Below, in pieces: positions 1-7,245 of a stretch of 29,028 nucleotides of DNA (its first letter is position 1; every line of letters starts with the position of its first letter). The translations under genes were made by a program, and so were the position numbers. The notes beneath the pieces were generated by a model. It did no database searches. It was given only the letters and a program-made list of their open reading frames with translations, and was not told the origin of the DNA. Source of the DNA: Lachnospiraceae bacterium UBA3386 (GTDB lineage Bacteria > Bacillota > Clostridia > Lachnospirales > Lachnospiraceae); assembly GCA_002358875.1 (NCBI GenBank), contig DEPS01000148.1:1-29028 (forward strand), given 5' to 3'.

Positions 1-21
1 GGAACCGTCCCCTGGTTCACC
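1..21 (+). repeat. REP-like element, copy at left edge
   Basis: Reads GGAACCGTCCCCTGGTTC and matches the core found at about 20 other places in the window. It may continue leftward beyond the edge. It lies just ahead of the ribosome binding site of the first gene. Confidence 0.6.
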
Positions 22-55
22 AATAAAAAACAGTCTGCCCGGGAAGGAGAAAGCA

Positions 56-661
56 ATGGGAGTATTTTCAAAAATTTACCGCTATCGTGATGCGGGGGAA
101 TCCGCCAACGTCAACAATGTGGAGCAGTTCGGAGAACCTGTCAAATCGCTGTTTACATCTACAAAGGTGCTGACAATACATCATCATATCGACATAACTG
201 ATGCTGACGGACAGATCGTGTATCATTCGGATTCAAAGCCGTTTTCACTTCATGACAAGACAGATATAACAGACAGTGCAGGAAGGCAGGTGGCGCACAT
301 TGAGAGAAAGCTCCTGAGTCTCCATGCCCGGCATTTTGTGAATATGGCGGACGGCACATCTTTCGAGCTCTCCAATGAGCTCTTCCACCTGATCAAAGAC
401 ATCACTAATATAGAGGGATTGGGATGGCAGCTGCGCGGCAATATTCTGGGACTGAATTTTGAACTGTATGATTCAGGCGGTTCAATTATTGCAGTGATCG
501 GGCAGAAGATGCTCTCTATCCACGACAAGTACTGTATAGATATTTATCGTCCTGAGTATGAAAAGACAATTGTCGCGATCCTTGTCACACTTCAGCATAT
601 AATACGAGACAGGGAAGCTGCTTCTGCCGCCTCGTCGTCCGATTCCTCCTCCGGAAGCTGA
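56..661 (+). CDS. LURP-one-related / tubby-C-like protein
   Basis: The 201-residue product resembles the bacterial LURP-one-related (YxjI-type) family, which folds as a tubby-like beta-barrel and has no well-defined biochemical role. The family pattern is the run of short beta-hairpins: ITDADGQIVYHSDSK near 47-61, then ITDSAGRQVAHIERKLLSLH near 70-89, then LGLNFELYDSGGSIIAVIGQ near 131-150, each a strand-turn-strand ending in a basic or hydrophobic stretch. There is no signal peptide or membrane segment, so it is probably cytoplasmic. The last 15 residues are a Ser/Ala-rich tail. The start at 56 has an upstream GGAAGGAG box. It stands alone, convergent with the hydrolase at 827-1807. Family call is good; function is unknown. 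Confidence 0.8.
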   Translation: MGVFSKIYRYRDAGESANVNNVEQFGEPVKSLFTSTKVLTIHHHIDITDADGQIVYHSDSKPFSLHDKTDITDSAGRQVAHIERKLLSLHARHFVNMADGTSFELSNELFHLIKDITNIEGLGWQLRGNILGLNFELYDSGGSIIAVIGQKMLSIHDKYCIDIYRPEYEKTIVAILVTLQHIIRDREAASAASSSDSSSGS

Positions 662-826
662 ACAGCCTGTTTCATTCTGCTTTCATTCGCAGGAATACAG
701 GGAAATTCAGGATAAACGAATCAGCAGCGTTGATGCAGGGGCTGTGATTGTCGAATGATCAGGTCCGTAAGGGAGCAGGCGGTTTTCGGTGCTGCTGCCC
801 GTTGGCCGGAGTGGCAGTTCTGCTAT

Positions 827-1807
827 TTATTTGCTCTGCTGAAACAGCCAGTCCCTGACTGCCCCGATTTTATAGGCGTAATCGAAGGACGTCATGTGTT
901 CCCCGGCACCGCCGCCTGCGCTTTGTCCTTCAGCAAGAGTTGTCCCTTCTTTGAAGGTGATGAAATTTGCATTATTCCCTTCTGCAAGCATTGCGGCGAC
1001 AGCTGCATTCTGGGTATCTGCGTCATCCTGCGCGCTCCACTCTTTATGGCTGTAGGAAGCCTTGTCAGAATCGAATAGTGCCAGCAGATCCGTCTGTCCC
1101 GCGGAGGCTTTCGGATCACCGGCAGAAACGATATAGAAAAATTTCTTATCTTCAAGGACATTCAGGGTGCTGGTATCCCACTGGCTGCCGACAAAAAGAG
1201 AGGCGGCGAAGAGATCAGGGTAGGCAGTGTTCAGATAAAAAGAAGTCATGCCTCCCATGGACTGTCCTGTGGTGTACAGACGCTTCTGGTCGATGTTGTA
1301 GTCCTTCGTCAGTTTCTGTATCAGACGCACCGCCACATCGATCTGCTCTGAGTGGTTGAAATTATCATCTACAATTGTCTCTGTAAAGACAGGCACGACC
1401 ACGAAAGACGGGTGCTTTTTCTGCTCATCCTCTGTCGCCCAGATGAGACCGCCCCAGCCCTGGGACAGGACTGCATCCGTGCCCTTTCCTACCACACTGG
1501 AATCCGGAATAAACTGGATCAGGGGGTAGGATTTATTTTTGTCGTAATCATCCGGAACGAAGAGCTGGTACTGCAGAGAGGTCCCGCTCTCTTCATCCTC
1601 ATAAGTCAGAAGCTGAAATTTCGGCATGACTTCAGAAATCATCTTCTGCAGTTCGGTGTCGGAGGACTTATCCGTCATGCCTCCCTGACCGCCGCGGCCG
1701 CCGCCGGGGCCGCCCGTTCTTTCTCCCGGCCCTGCGGCAAAAACAGTGCCCCCGGTCAATACAATACACATAAGTACAGCCGCAACAAATACAAATCCTT
1801 TCTTCAT
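827..1807 (-). CDS. Secreted alpha/beta-hydrolase (esterase/peptidase-like)
   Basis: This 326-residue product is a serine hydrolase of the alpha/beta fold, related to the predicted peptidase/PHB-depolymerase-like esterases. Residues 1-25 form a signal peptide ending VFAA. A Gly/Arg-rich linker follows to about residue 43. The nucleophile elbow GQSMGG places the serine at 183. Likely partners are Asp231 (SAGDPK) and His304 (GEHMTS), in the expected order and spacing. The lack of a lipobox, sortase motif or C-terminal helix suggests release from the cell. A strong AGGAGG box precedes the ATG at 1807. It lies 143 nt downstream of the NTF2-like gene on the same strand and could be co-transcribed. 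The substrate cannot be read from sequence; a carbohydrate ester or peptide is possible. Confidence 0.82.
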   Translation of the reverse strand: MKKGFVFVAAVLMCIVLTGGTVFAAGPGERTGGPGGGRGGQGGMTDKSSDTELQKMISEVMPKFQLLTYEDEESGTSLQYQLFVPDDYDKNKSYPLIQFIPDSSVVGKGTDAVLSQGWGGLIWATEDEQKKHPSFVVVPVFTETIVDDNFNHSEQIDVAVRLIQKLTKDYNIDQKRLYTTGQSMGGMTSFYLNTAYPDLFAASLFVGSQWDTSTLNVLEDKKFFYIVSAGDPKASAGQTDLLALFDSDKASYSHKEWSAQDDADTQNAAVAAMLAEGNNANFITFKEGTTLAEGQSAGGGAGEHMTSFDYAYKIGAVRDWLFQQSK

Positions 1808-1950
1808 GATGACCTCCTGTTTAAAATGATTTGTGAAAATGATTTGTGTCTGGTCTTACGCTTATTGCTGCACGACACATGTTTGTATGATAATAACACC
1901 TCATACTTAAATGAACTTTAAAATCCTCCTTGATTCACTCCCTTTTTCAG

Positions 1951-2517
1951 TTATCGTTTGTGTGCCAGAGCGGCAAGATCAATGCCCGCACTCTTCAGCT
2001 TTCTGGTCACTGCTTCCATATAGGCATCTGATCCGTTGCGGTAGGGACCATGCTCTCCAATGGCGACATCCAGAAAATCATTGTAATCGCTGTTGACATG
2101 CGTTTCCCAGTGGGTGATCTCGCCGTACTCGTTTGTGCGGATATAGCTGTAGGCGAAAAAGTCCATAAACACTCCGTCTTTTCTCCGGTGACCGCCGAAG
2201 TGTGTTTTCCAGGCTACACCTTCAATTGACGGGAAGCACTCAAAGTCCACAGGACCCCAGTCAGAAAACTCAATGGAATAGGACAGTGCCTCCATTGTGG
2301 CCGAATCCTCAACGGAGATGGGAACTGTCTCAAGATCAATGGTCCCGTTGCCAAAATAGGGGGACCAGTAATCCGCATGACTGGCATAGACCCAGTCGTC
2401 ATAGGTCGCGCCATCTTTCACGGCATGTTTATCGTAGGCTGAATAATATGCCATTGCAATTCTTCGATTGCGCTCAATGCGCTCCATATCGGTCAAAACC
2501 CTTCTTTCTTCGCCCAT
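1951..2517 (-). CDS. NTF2/SnoaL-like domain protein
   Basis: The 188-residue product looks like a SnoaL/NTF2-like alpha+beta cone protein. An N-terminal helix (about 10-30) precedes DDWVYASHADYWSPYFGNG, a central stretch rich in Trp, Phe and acidic residues, and ITHWETHVNSDYNDFL near 140-155. Such proteins serve as small-molecule isomerases, hydrolases or binding modules, so no reaction is assigned. I place the start at 2517 because AAAGGAGG lies 8 nt upstream; an in-frame ATG at 2571 would add 18 residues without a ribosome binding site. No signal peptide is present. The next gene on this strand is the secreted hydrolase. The fold assignment is tentative. Confidence 0.68.
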   Translation of the reverse strand: MGEERRVLTDMERIERNRRIAMAYYSAYDKHAVKDGATYDDWVYASHADYWSPYFGNGTIDLETVPISVEDSATMEALSYSIEFSDWGPVDFECFPSIEGVAWKTHFGGHRRKDGVFMDFFAYSYIRTNEYGEITHWETHVNSDYNDFLDVAIGEHGPYRNGSDAYMEAVTRKLKSAGIDLAALAHKR

Positions 2518-2668
2518 AATATGTTCCTCCTTTGAAAATATTAGTGTCCTTATTATATCATCTGATCTCATACTGAATCAATTTCAAAACATAATAGGAG
2601 AATGATATATGGAAGGATGCTTGATGAATTGTATATTTATTACAAAAAATCTTTACATGTTCATAGTA

Positions 2669-2697
2669 TTGTTGGTGAATAGGTGGTACACTTTAAT
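2669..2697 (+). promoter_or_regulatory. Candidate sigma-A promoter for the ACT-domain gene
   Basis: TTGTTG (2669-2674), a 17-bp spacer and TTTAAT (2692-2697). It would start transcription near 2704, giving a leader of about 95 nt that contains the 21-bp tandem duplication at 2724-2765. Confidence 0.5.
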
Positions 2698-2723
2698 AAT
2701 CGGAACAGTTTAATTCTTTCTTT

Positions 2724-2765
2724 ATTTTAGAGAAATGAATACTGATTTTAGAGAAATGAATACTG
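2724..2765 (+). repeat. Perfect tandem duplication of 21 bp
   Basis: Two identical 21-bp units (2724-2744 and 2745-2765), each starting ATTTTAGAG and ending AATACTG, lie head to tail 33 nt before the ATG at 2798. It sits inside the predicted leader of the ACT-domain gene. Confidence 0.95.
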
Positions 2766-2797
2766 CCAGAAAGGGCATTGTTAATAGGTGAAGGAAG

Positions 2798-3193
2798 ATG
2801 CTGAAGCAGGAGACGGCAGCCGGAGTCATTCTGGAACCCCTGAAGATTCCCTTTTCCGTGTGTAAAGTGACGGACTATTCGGGAATAGATATTGACCAGC
2901 CATTCGTATTCACGGGACGGACCGACCAGGAGAAATCCCTTGTCTGCCCGACAGACACCGTTCCTGATAACGCCCTTGTCCGGGACGATGGCTGGAGGGC
3001 TTTTCGCATTTGCGGTGAGCTTGACTTCTCACTCATCGGCATCCTTGCCGGAATCTCAAAGATACTGGCAGACAATGCAATCGGCATCTTTGCCATTTCG
3101 ACATACAACACAGATTACATCCTCACAAAAGAGGAGAACTTTGATAAAGCGCTGAAGGTCCTTGCGGACGCAGGATACCAGGTGGGGAACTAA
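2798..3193 (+). CDS. ACT-domain protein
   Basis: The 131-residue product looks like a stand-alone ACT protein of the CASTOR/ACT_7 type, which usually bind amino acids. The second half carries the family hallmark: ELDFSLIGILAGISKILADN near 72-91, then IGIFAISTYNTDYILTKEEN near 93-112, a beta-alpha-beta unit with the ligand-site FDFSLxGILA-like loop. The N-terminal half (VILEPLKIPFSVCKV, then PFVFTGRTDQEKSLVCP) forms the accompanying half. The ATG at 2798 has a GAAGGAAG box a few bases upstream. A strong terminator follows 73 nt after the stop, so it is probably monocistronic. The ligand is unknown. Confidence 0.82.
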   Translation: MLKQETAAGVILEPLKIPFSVCKVTDYSGIDIDQPFVFTGRTDQEKSLVCPTDTVPDNALVRDDGWRAFRICGELDFSLIGILAGISKILADNAIGIFAISTYNTDYILTKEENFDKALKVLADAGYQVGN

Positions 3194-3266
3194 ATCCGGA
3201 ATCGGGATATCAGGATAAGATGAAAGCGGCAGAACAGCCTGTACCGTAAAAAGATAATGTGGAGGA

Positions 3267-3301
3267 GGGCAATTTCATGTATAATGAAATTGTCCTTTTT
3301 T
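3267..3301 (+). terminator. Rho-independent terminator after the ACT gene
   Basis: CAATTTCAT (3270-3278) pairs perfectly with ATGAAATTG (3284-3292) around a 5-nt loop. Three more G-C or G-U pairs extend the stem below, and a run of six T follows (3296-3301). Confidence 0.85.
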
Positions 3302-3363
3302 GCAGCCCTTTTTACAGGCTCAATGGGCGGAGACCGTAAAGAAGCACACTTGAGGAGAACAAA

Positions 3364-5037
3364 ATGGGAACATATCTGAACCCAGGCAAGGATTCGTTTG
3401 AAGAAGCTGTCAATTCAGATATTTTCGTTGATAAGACGGATATGATCAAATATCTGAATGCTGTTGTGAAAACTAAGCAGAAATATGTCAGCGTTTCACG
3501 TCCTCGCAGGTTTGGCAAATCTATGGCGGCAGATATGATCTGTGCTTATTATGATAGAGAAGCTGACAGCCGTGGGCTGTTTGAGCATAGTAAGCTTGCT
3601 GCAACAGAGCCAATTAAAAGAGGAAATAAGGAATTATTCTGGGACTCATATCTTGGAAAATTTGACGTCATTTATCTGGTGATGACTGATTTTATTAATT
3701 CTGACAGGAGTGCGGTGGAAGGCATAAAACTGATAACCGAAAGAATCCTCAATGAATTGAATGAAGAATATCCCAGTGTAAAATATGATCCAAACGATCT
3801 TTTTTTCAGCATGGACAAGTTCTATAAGGAAAGTAGGACTCCTTTTGTCATTATCATCGACGAATGGGACGTTGTATTTCGAGAATATAAAGAGGATAAG
3901 GCAGGTCAGGTCAAGTATCTCGATTTTTTAAGGGACTGGATGAAGGGGAGGTCTTATATAGCACTGGCATATATGACAGGGATCCTGCCGATTAAAAAAT
4001 ATGGAAAACACTCTGCTCTCAATATGTTCACAGAGTATTCTATGATGTTTCCAAGGCAGTTTGCGCAGTATGCCGGATTTACAGAAGAAGAAGTGAGTTT
4101 TCTGTGCAGTCAGTATGGGCGTGAATATGAAAGGATCAAAGACTGGTATGACGGGTATTGTGTGAGCGATATAATACCTCCGGATCCGGGGCATCAGGAA
4201 TTTAAGAGAACAGGAAAACCGCAGAAGGCGGCCAGATATTCTTTATATAGTCCTCTGTCTGTGGTGGAAGCGATGACCACAGGGGTTATCAGAGATTATT
4301 GGAATAAAACGGAATCCTATGAGGCGCTTGCGGAGTACATCAGGAAGGATTATGGCGGCTTAAAGGATGCGGTAGCGCTTCTGATGGATGGCGGGCGTCT
4401 TGCAATAGATACATCCACATATCAGAATGATATGACAACCTTTACCGGGAGGGATGATGTCTTTTCTCTTCTGATTCACCTGGGTTATTTGGGATTTGAC
4501 CAGGAGACAAGCGAAGTATTTATTCCCAACAGGGAAATACTGGACGAGTTTGAAACTTCCACGAAATCAGATGAATGGGTCAGCACTTTCAAATCTTTTG
4601 AGCTGTCTGTGGAGCTGGTGAAAGCCACATATCCGGAAGGAGATCAATTCGCGCTTATTATGGCGGATCTTGATCATCTCAAGCAGATAAATGATACCTT
4701 TGGCCACAATGAAGGCGATGTCGCCATCCGCCAGGTGGCCGATGCGCTCCGCTTCGCTTTACCCAAAGGCAGCCCGATCGGCCGCAACGGCGGGGATGAA
4801 TTTATGGGGGTCATTCGAATCAATAATCCGGATCAGCTTGAAGAGGCCTTAGGAAAGATCCGGAGTTACTGCGAGGATTTCAACAATACAGCAAAAAAGC
4901 CCTACTATGTGAATGTATCCATCGGGTATCAGAAATTTGATTCCGATGATCTGAAAAACCTGCTTCAGATCATTGAGCGCGCAGATCAGGAACTGTATAT
5001 TGCCAAGACAAAGAGACGGAAAAGCGTTGTCAGATAG
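3364..5037 (+). CDS. AAA-ATPase-like protein fused to a GGDEF domain
   Basis: The 557-residue product is a chimera. Residues 1 to about 400 match the AAA-ATPase-like family (PF09820 type): FVDKTDMI near 21-28, Walker A-like SRPRRFGKS at 45-53, Walker B-like VIIIDEWD at 162-169, and the IPNREILDEF segment that ends this module. Family members normally continue into a PD-(D/E)XK nuclease-like region (DUF1703). Here a diguanylate-cyclase fold begins instead: FALIMADLDHLKQINDTFGH (429-448), an intact GGDEF motif at 476-480, VSIGYQKF, and ADQELYIAK near the end. No RxxD inhibitory site precedes GGDEF. The usual DxLTxLxNR helix before the first strand is missing, so activity is uncertain. Codons become more GC-rich after the junction. 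GAGGAG precedes the ATG. Transcribed alone. Domain calls are firm; the function is unknown. Confidence 0.88.
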   Translation: MGTYLNPGKDSFEEAVNSDIFVDKTDMIKYLNAVVKTKQKYVSVSRPRRFGKSMAADMICAYYDREADSRGLFEHSKLAATEPIKRGNKELFWDSYLGKFDVIYLVMTDFINSDRSAVEGIKLITERILNELNEEYPSVKYDPNDLFFSMDKFYKESRTPFVIIIDEWDVVFREYKEDKAGQVKYLDFLRDWMKGRSYIALAYMTGILPIKKYGKHSALNMFTEYSMMFPRQFAQYAGFTEEEVSFLCSQYGREYERIKDWYDGYCVSDIIPPDPGHQEFKRTGKPQKAARYSLYSPLSVVEAMTTGVIRDYWNKTESYEALAEYIRKDYGGLKDAVALLMDGGRLAIDTSTYQNDMTTFTGRDDVFSLLIHLGYLGFDQETSEVFIPNREILDEFETSTKSDEWVSTFKSFELSVELVKATYPEGDQFALIMADLDHLKQINDTFGHNEGDVAIRQVADALRFALPKGSPIGRNGGDEFMGVIRINNPDQLEEALGKIRSYCEDFNNTAKKPYYVNVSIGYQKFDSDDLKNLLQIIERADQELYIAKTKRRKSVVR

Positions 5038-5039
5038 GT

Positions 5040-5100
5040 GGACCGGGGGACGGTTCCCTGTTCCGCTTTTTTGTGGCCGGGAGGACGATTCCTCTGTTCC
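5040..5100 (-). repeat. REP-like elements, one clear and one decayed copy
   Basis: Reverse-orientation copy at 5040-5064 (GGGGACGGTTCCCTGTTCC core), 3 nt after the stop of the AAA-GGDEF gene and followed by six T (5067-5072). A degenerate second copy lies at 5075-5100 (GGAGGACGATTCCTCTGTTCC in part). The hairpin plus T-run may act as a weak terminator. Confidence 0.7.
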
Positions 5101-5157
5101 CTGCGTGTCATGCGCAGTTGCATTTTTATCAATATTGTCAAAATGAGGTGAAGAGAT

Positions 5158-5613
5158 ATGTTGGAAATCGGAACGAAAGCTCCGGCATTTACTCTGCCGG
5201 ATCAGAATGGAGAAATGAGAAGCCTTGAGGATTATCAGGGACAGAAGGTGATTTTGTATTTTTATCCCAAGGACATGACGGCCGGATGCACTAAGCAGGC
5301 CTGTGCGTTTGGAGAGCTGTATCCGCAGTTTCGGGAGAAGGGAGCTGTCATCCTCGGTGTGAGCAAGGACAGTGTTGCTTCCCATAAGAGGTTTGAGGAA
5401 AAATACGGCCTGCCCTTTACGATTCTTTCCGATCCGGAAAAGGAAGTGATCCAGGCTTATGATGCCTGGAAGGAGAAGAAGAATTACGGAAAGATCAGCA
5501 TGGGTGTCGTCCGGACGACCTATTTGATCGATGAGAAGGGAATCATCATAAAGGCTTTTGATAAGGTGAAGGCCGCTGATAATCCGGCGCAGATGCTTGG
5601 AGAACTGGGATGA
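5158..5613 (+). CDS. bcp: Thioredoxin-dependent peroxiredoxin (Bcp/PrxQ)
   Basis: The 151-residue product is a Bcp/PrxQ-type peroxiredoxin, which reduces hydroperoxides in the cytoplasm using thioredoxin. Length is normal for the family. Conserved features include PAFTLPDQNG near 9-18, the active-site segment YPKDMTAGCTKQACAF with peroxidatic Cys44 and the second Cys49 five residues later (the atypical 2-Cys arrangement), and VVRTTYLID near 119-127. The ATG at 5158 follows a GAGGTGA box. The stop codon overlaps the start of the metallophosphoesterase (ATGA), so the two are translationally coupled. Confidence 0.95.
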   Translation: MLEIGTKAPAFTLPDQNGEMRSLEDYQGQKVILYFYPKDMTAGCTKQACAFGELYPQFREKGAVILGVSKDSVASHKRFEEKYGLPFTILSDPEKEVIQAYDAWKEKKNYGKISMGVVRTTYLIDEKGIIIKAFDKVKAADNPAQMLGELG

Positions 5614-6356
5614 GTCTGTATGCAATCGGTGACCTGCATCTGCACTATCAATCTGTATTGAAAGCACCGGGGCAGCTGCATGGCCGGGTCTGGAAAAACC
5701 ATGAAGAGAAATTCCGGAAAAACTGTGAAAAACTGATTGCAGACGAGGATACTCTCGTCCTGGCGGGCGATCACAGCTGGGGAAAAAATCTTTCGGAATG
5801 TGAACTGGATCTGCAGTACATCTGCGATCTGCCCGGCCGGAAGATCCTGACAAGGGGCAACCACGATATGTTCTGGGATGCGAAAAAGACGAAGCATCTG
5901 AATGAGCTGTTTCAGCCCCGCCTGACATTTATGCAGGACAGCTATGAGACGTACCGGGACTATGCTCTTGTCGGGACAAAAGGATTCACTTTTGAAGGGC
6001 CCTTTTATCTGGATCGACGCGGACGGATCATGGGATGGGATGAAGAAGCAAAAATCCATGCAAAAAAGCTTGTCGAAAGAGAGCTGCAGCGGCTCAGGAA
6101 GTCTTTTGAGCTGGCAAAATCGGACGGATACCGAAAATATATCATGTTTTTGCACTATCCACCTACAGATATTCTGGAGAGTAGAAGCGGCTTTACCGAT
6201 ATGGCGGAAGAGTACGGCGCGGAGCAGGTGATTTACGCCCACTGTCATGGAGAAAGCAGATTTCAGGACAGCATTCATGGAGAATATCGCGGCCGGATGT
6301 ATCATCTGGTGTCAGGGGATTATCTGAGGTGGAAGCCTCTTAAGATACTGGAATAA
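5610..6356 (+). CDS. Calcineurin-like metallophosphoesterase
   Basis: The 248-residue product carries the full metal-binding set of calcineurin-like phosphoesterases: GDLHLH (Asp8, His10), GDHSW (Asp54), GNHD (84-86 Asn-His-Asp), LHYPP (His182) and HCHG (His211, His213). It therefore probably hydrolyses a phosphoester with two metal ions in the cytoplasm; there is no signal peptide. GDHSW in place of the usual GDLxD is a small departure. It overlaps bcp by 4 nt, and a terminator follows at once, so the two form a closed operon. The substrate cannot be read from sequence. Confidence 0.88.
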   Translation: MSLYAIGDLHLHYQSVLKAPGQLHGRVWKNHEEKFRKNCEKLIADEDTLVLAGDHSWGKNLSECELDLQYICDLPGRKILTRGNHDMFWDAKKTKHLNELFQPRLTFMQDSYETYRDYALVGTKGFTFEGPFYLDRRGRIMGWDEEAKIHAKKLVERELQRLRKSFELAKSDGYRKYIMFLHYPPTDILESRSGFTDMAEEYGAEQVIYAHCHGESRFQDSIHGEYRGRMYHLVSGDYLRWKPLKILE

Positions 6357-6359
6357 GAC

Positions 6360-6390
6360 GGACCGGGGGACACTTCCCCGGTCCTTTTTT
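6360..6390 (+). terminator. Rho-independent terminator with REP-like sequence
   Basis: GGACCGGGG (6360-6368) pairs perfectly with CCCCGGTCC (6376-6384) around a 7-nt loop, followed by six T (6385-6390). The left arm and loop resemble the GGACCGGGGGACGGTTCC form of the dispersed REP-like element, so this may be a decayed copy working as a terminator. Confidence 0.88.
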
Positions 6391-6397
6391 ATGTGGA

Positions 6398-6928
6398 TCA
6401 AATGGAGCTTTCCCGGTCCGAATCGATAATCTTTTCCATCCAGATCATGTTATACCAGCGGCTGAATTTATAGCCGCATTTGTGGAATGTTCCGACCTTG
6501 TCATATCCCATGCGGCGGTGGAAAAATTCACTGTTTCTTGTCAGGTATTCGTCCGGGGTTATGGGGTCTCCGATGCAGGCGTAGAGGTTGCGGATGCCCA
6601 TGGCTTTCAGCTCTTTTTCCAGCGCTTCATAGAGCAGACGGCCATAGCCTTTTCCTTTTTCGGCATGATCCAGGTAGATTGTCATTTCGCAGGAGTACTG
6701 GTAAGCTGCTCTGGCTTTGAAGGGGCCTGCATAGGCGTATCCTTTTATGCTGCCGTCTTTTTCCAAAACAAGATAGGGGTATTTGGCAAGTGTATCGGTA
6801 ATGCGCTTTCGAAATTCGTCCGGCGACGGAACAGTGTACTCGAATGAAATCGCCGTGTTTTCAACATAATAGGAGTAGATTTCAAGCAGACGCTCTGCGT
6901 CGTTTATTGCAGCTCTTCGTATGTACAT
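6398..6928 (-). CDS. GNAT family N-acetyltransferase (PAT/MnaT-like)
   Basis: The 176-residue product is a GNAT acetyltransferase of the phosphinothricin/L-amino acid N-acetyltransferase (PAT, MnaT) branch. Evidence: an N-terminal IRRAAINDAERLLEIYSYYV, the ENTAISFEYTVPS stretch common in this branch, and the acetyl-CoA binding motif EKGKGYGRLLYEAL near 90-103, followed by YACIGDP and NSEFFHRRMGYDKVG. It would transfer an acetyl group from acetyl-CoA to a small amine, perhaps an amino acid analogue. It stands alone, divergent from the GH3 block. Only a weak GAGG box precedes the ATG at 6928. Confidence 0.87.
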   Translation of the reverse strand: MYIRRAAINDAERLLEIYSYYVENTAISFEYTVPSPDEFRKRITDTLAKYPYLVLEKDGSIKGYAYAGPFKARAAYQYSCEMTIYLDHAEKGKGYGRLLYEALEKELKAMGIRNLYACIGDPITPDEYLTRNSEFFHRRMGYDKVGTFHKCGYKFSRWYNMIWMEKIIDSDRESSI

Positions 6929-7047
6929 ATCGAATACCTCATAGAATTTTGATTAACCTTTAGTCCGATTTTATCAAAAAACCGGCAAAGAACGTGTTGA
7001 TATATATTGATACGCAAATATACGTATTAATAAAAAATGTCGTCCAA

Positions 7048-7084
7048 GCAAATTGTTGATAAAATATCATTCATGCGAATTGTT
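7048..7084 (+). promoter_or_regulatory. Direct repeats upstream of the GH3 promoter, possible activator site
   Basis: GCAAATTGTT (7048-7057) and GCGAATTGTT (7075-7084) are near-identical and 27 bp apart, in an AT-rich 317-nt gap. They lie about 25 bp or more upstream of the proposed -35 box, as expected for an AraC-type activator. No regulator gene is next to it in this window. Tentative. Confidence 0.3.
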
Positions 7085-7108
7085 CGTAGTTTACAAAATT
7101 TCACTCTG

Positions 7109-7137
7109 TTGTTATGATTATATAGTATATTTATACA
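7109..7137 (+). promoter_or_regulatory. Candidate sigma-A promoter of the GH3 block
   Basis: TTGTTA (7109-7114), a 17-bp spacer and TATACA (7132-7137). Transcription would begin near 7144, leaving a leader of about 100 nt before the GTG start at 7246. Confidence 0.55.
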
Positions 7138-7245
7138 AAAATGGAGAACCTTTTTATGGCATTGGTATGGAAGAACGTGAAGAAAATCTTTAGTGTGATT
7201 TCTTCACGGGATGCCACGGGAGCAGTGATGCGGAAAGGAGGGTCA

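Noticed and set aside
1352..1921. 189-residue plus-strand frame opposite the secreted hydrolase
   Set aside because: No domain; the minus strand has a signal peptide and a catalytic triad in order.
4849..5928. 359-residue minus-strand frame across the AAA-GGDEF end, bcp and metallophosphoesterase
   Set aside because: It covers three genes with firm domain evidence on the plus strand and has a composition typical of antisense frames.
7141..7245. ATG 7141 as start of the first GH3 gene
   Set aside because: No ribosome binding site, it sits at the predicted transcription start, and the family's usual N-terminus begins at the GTG.
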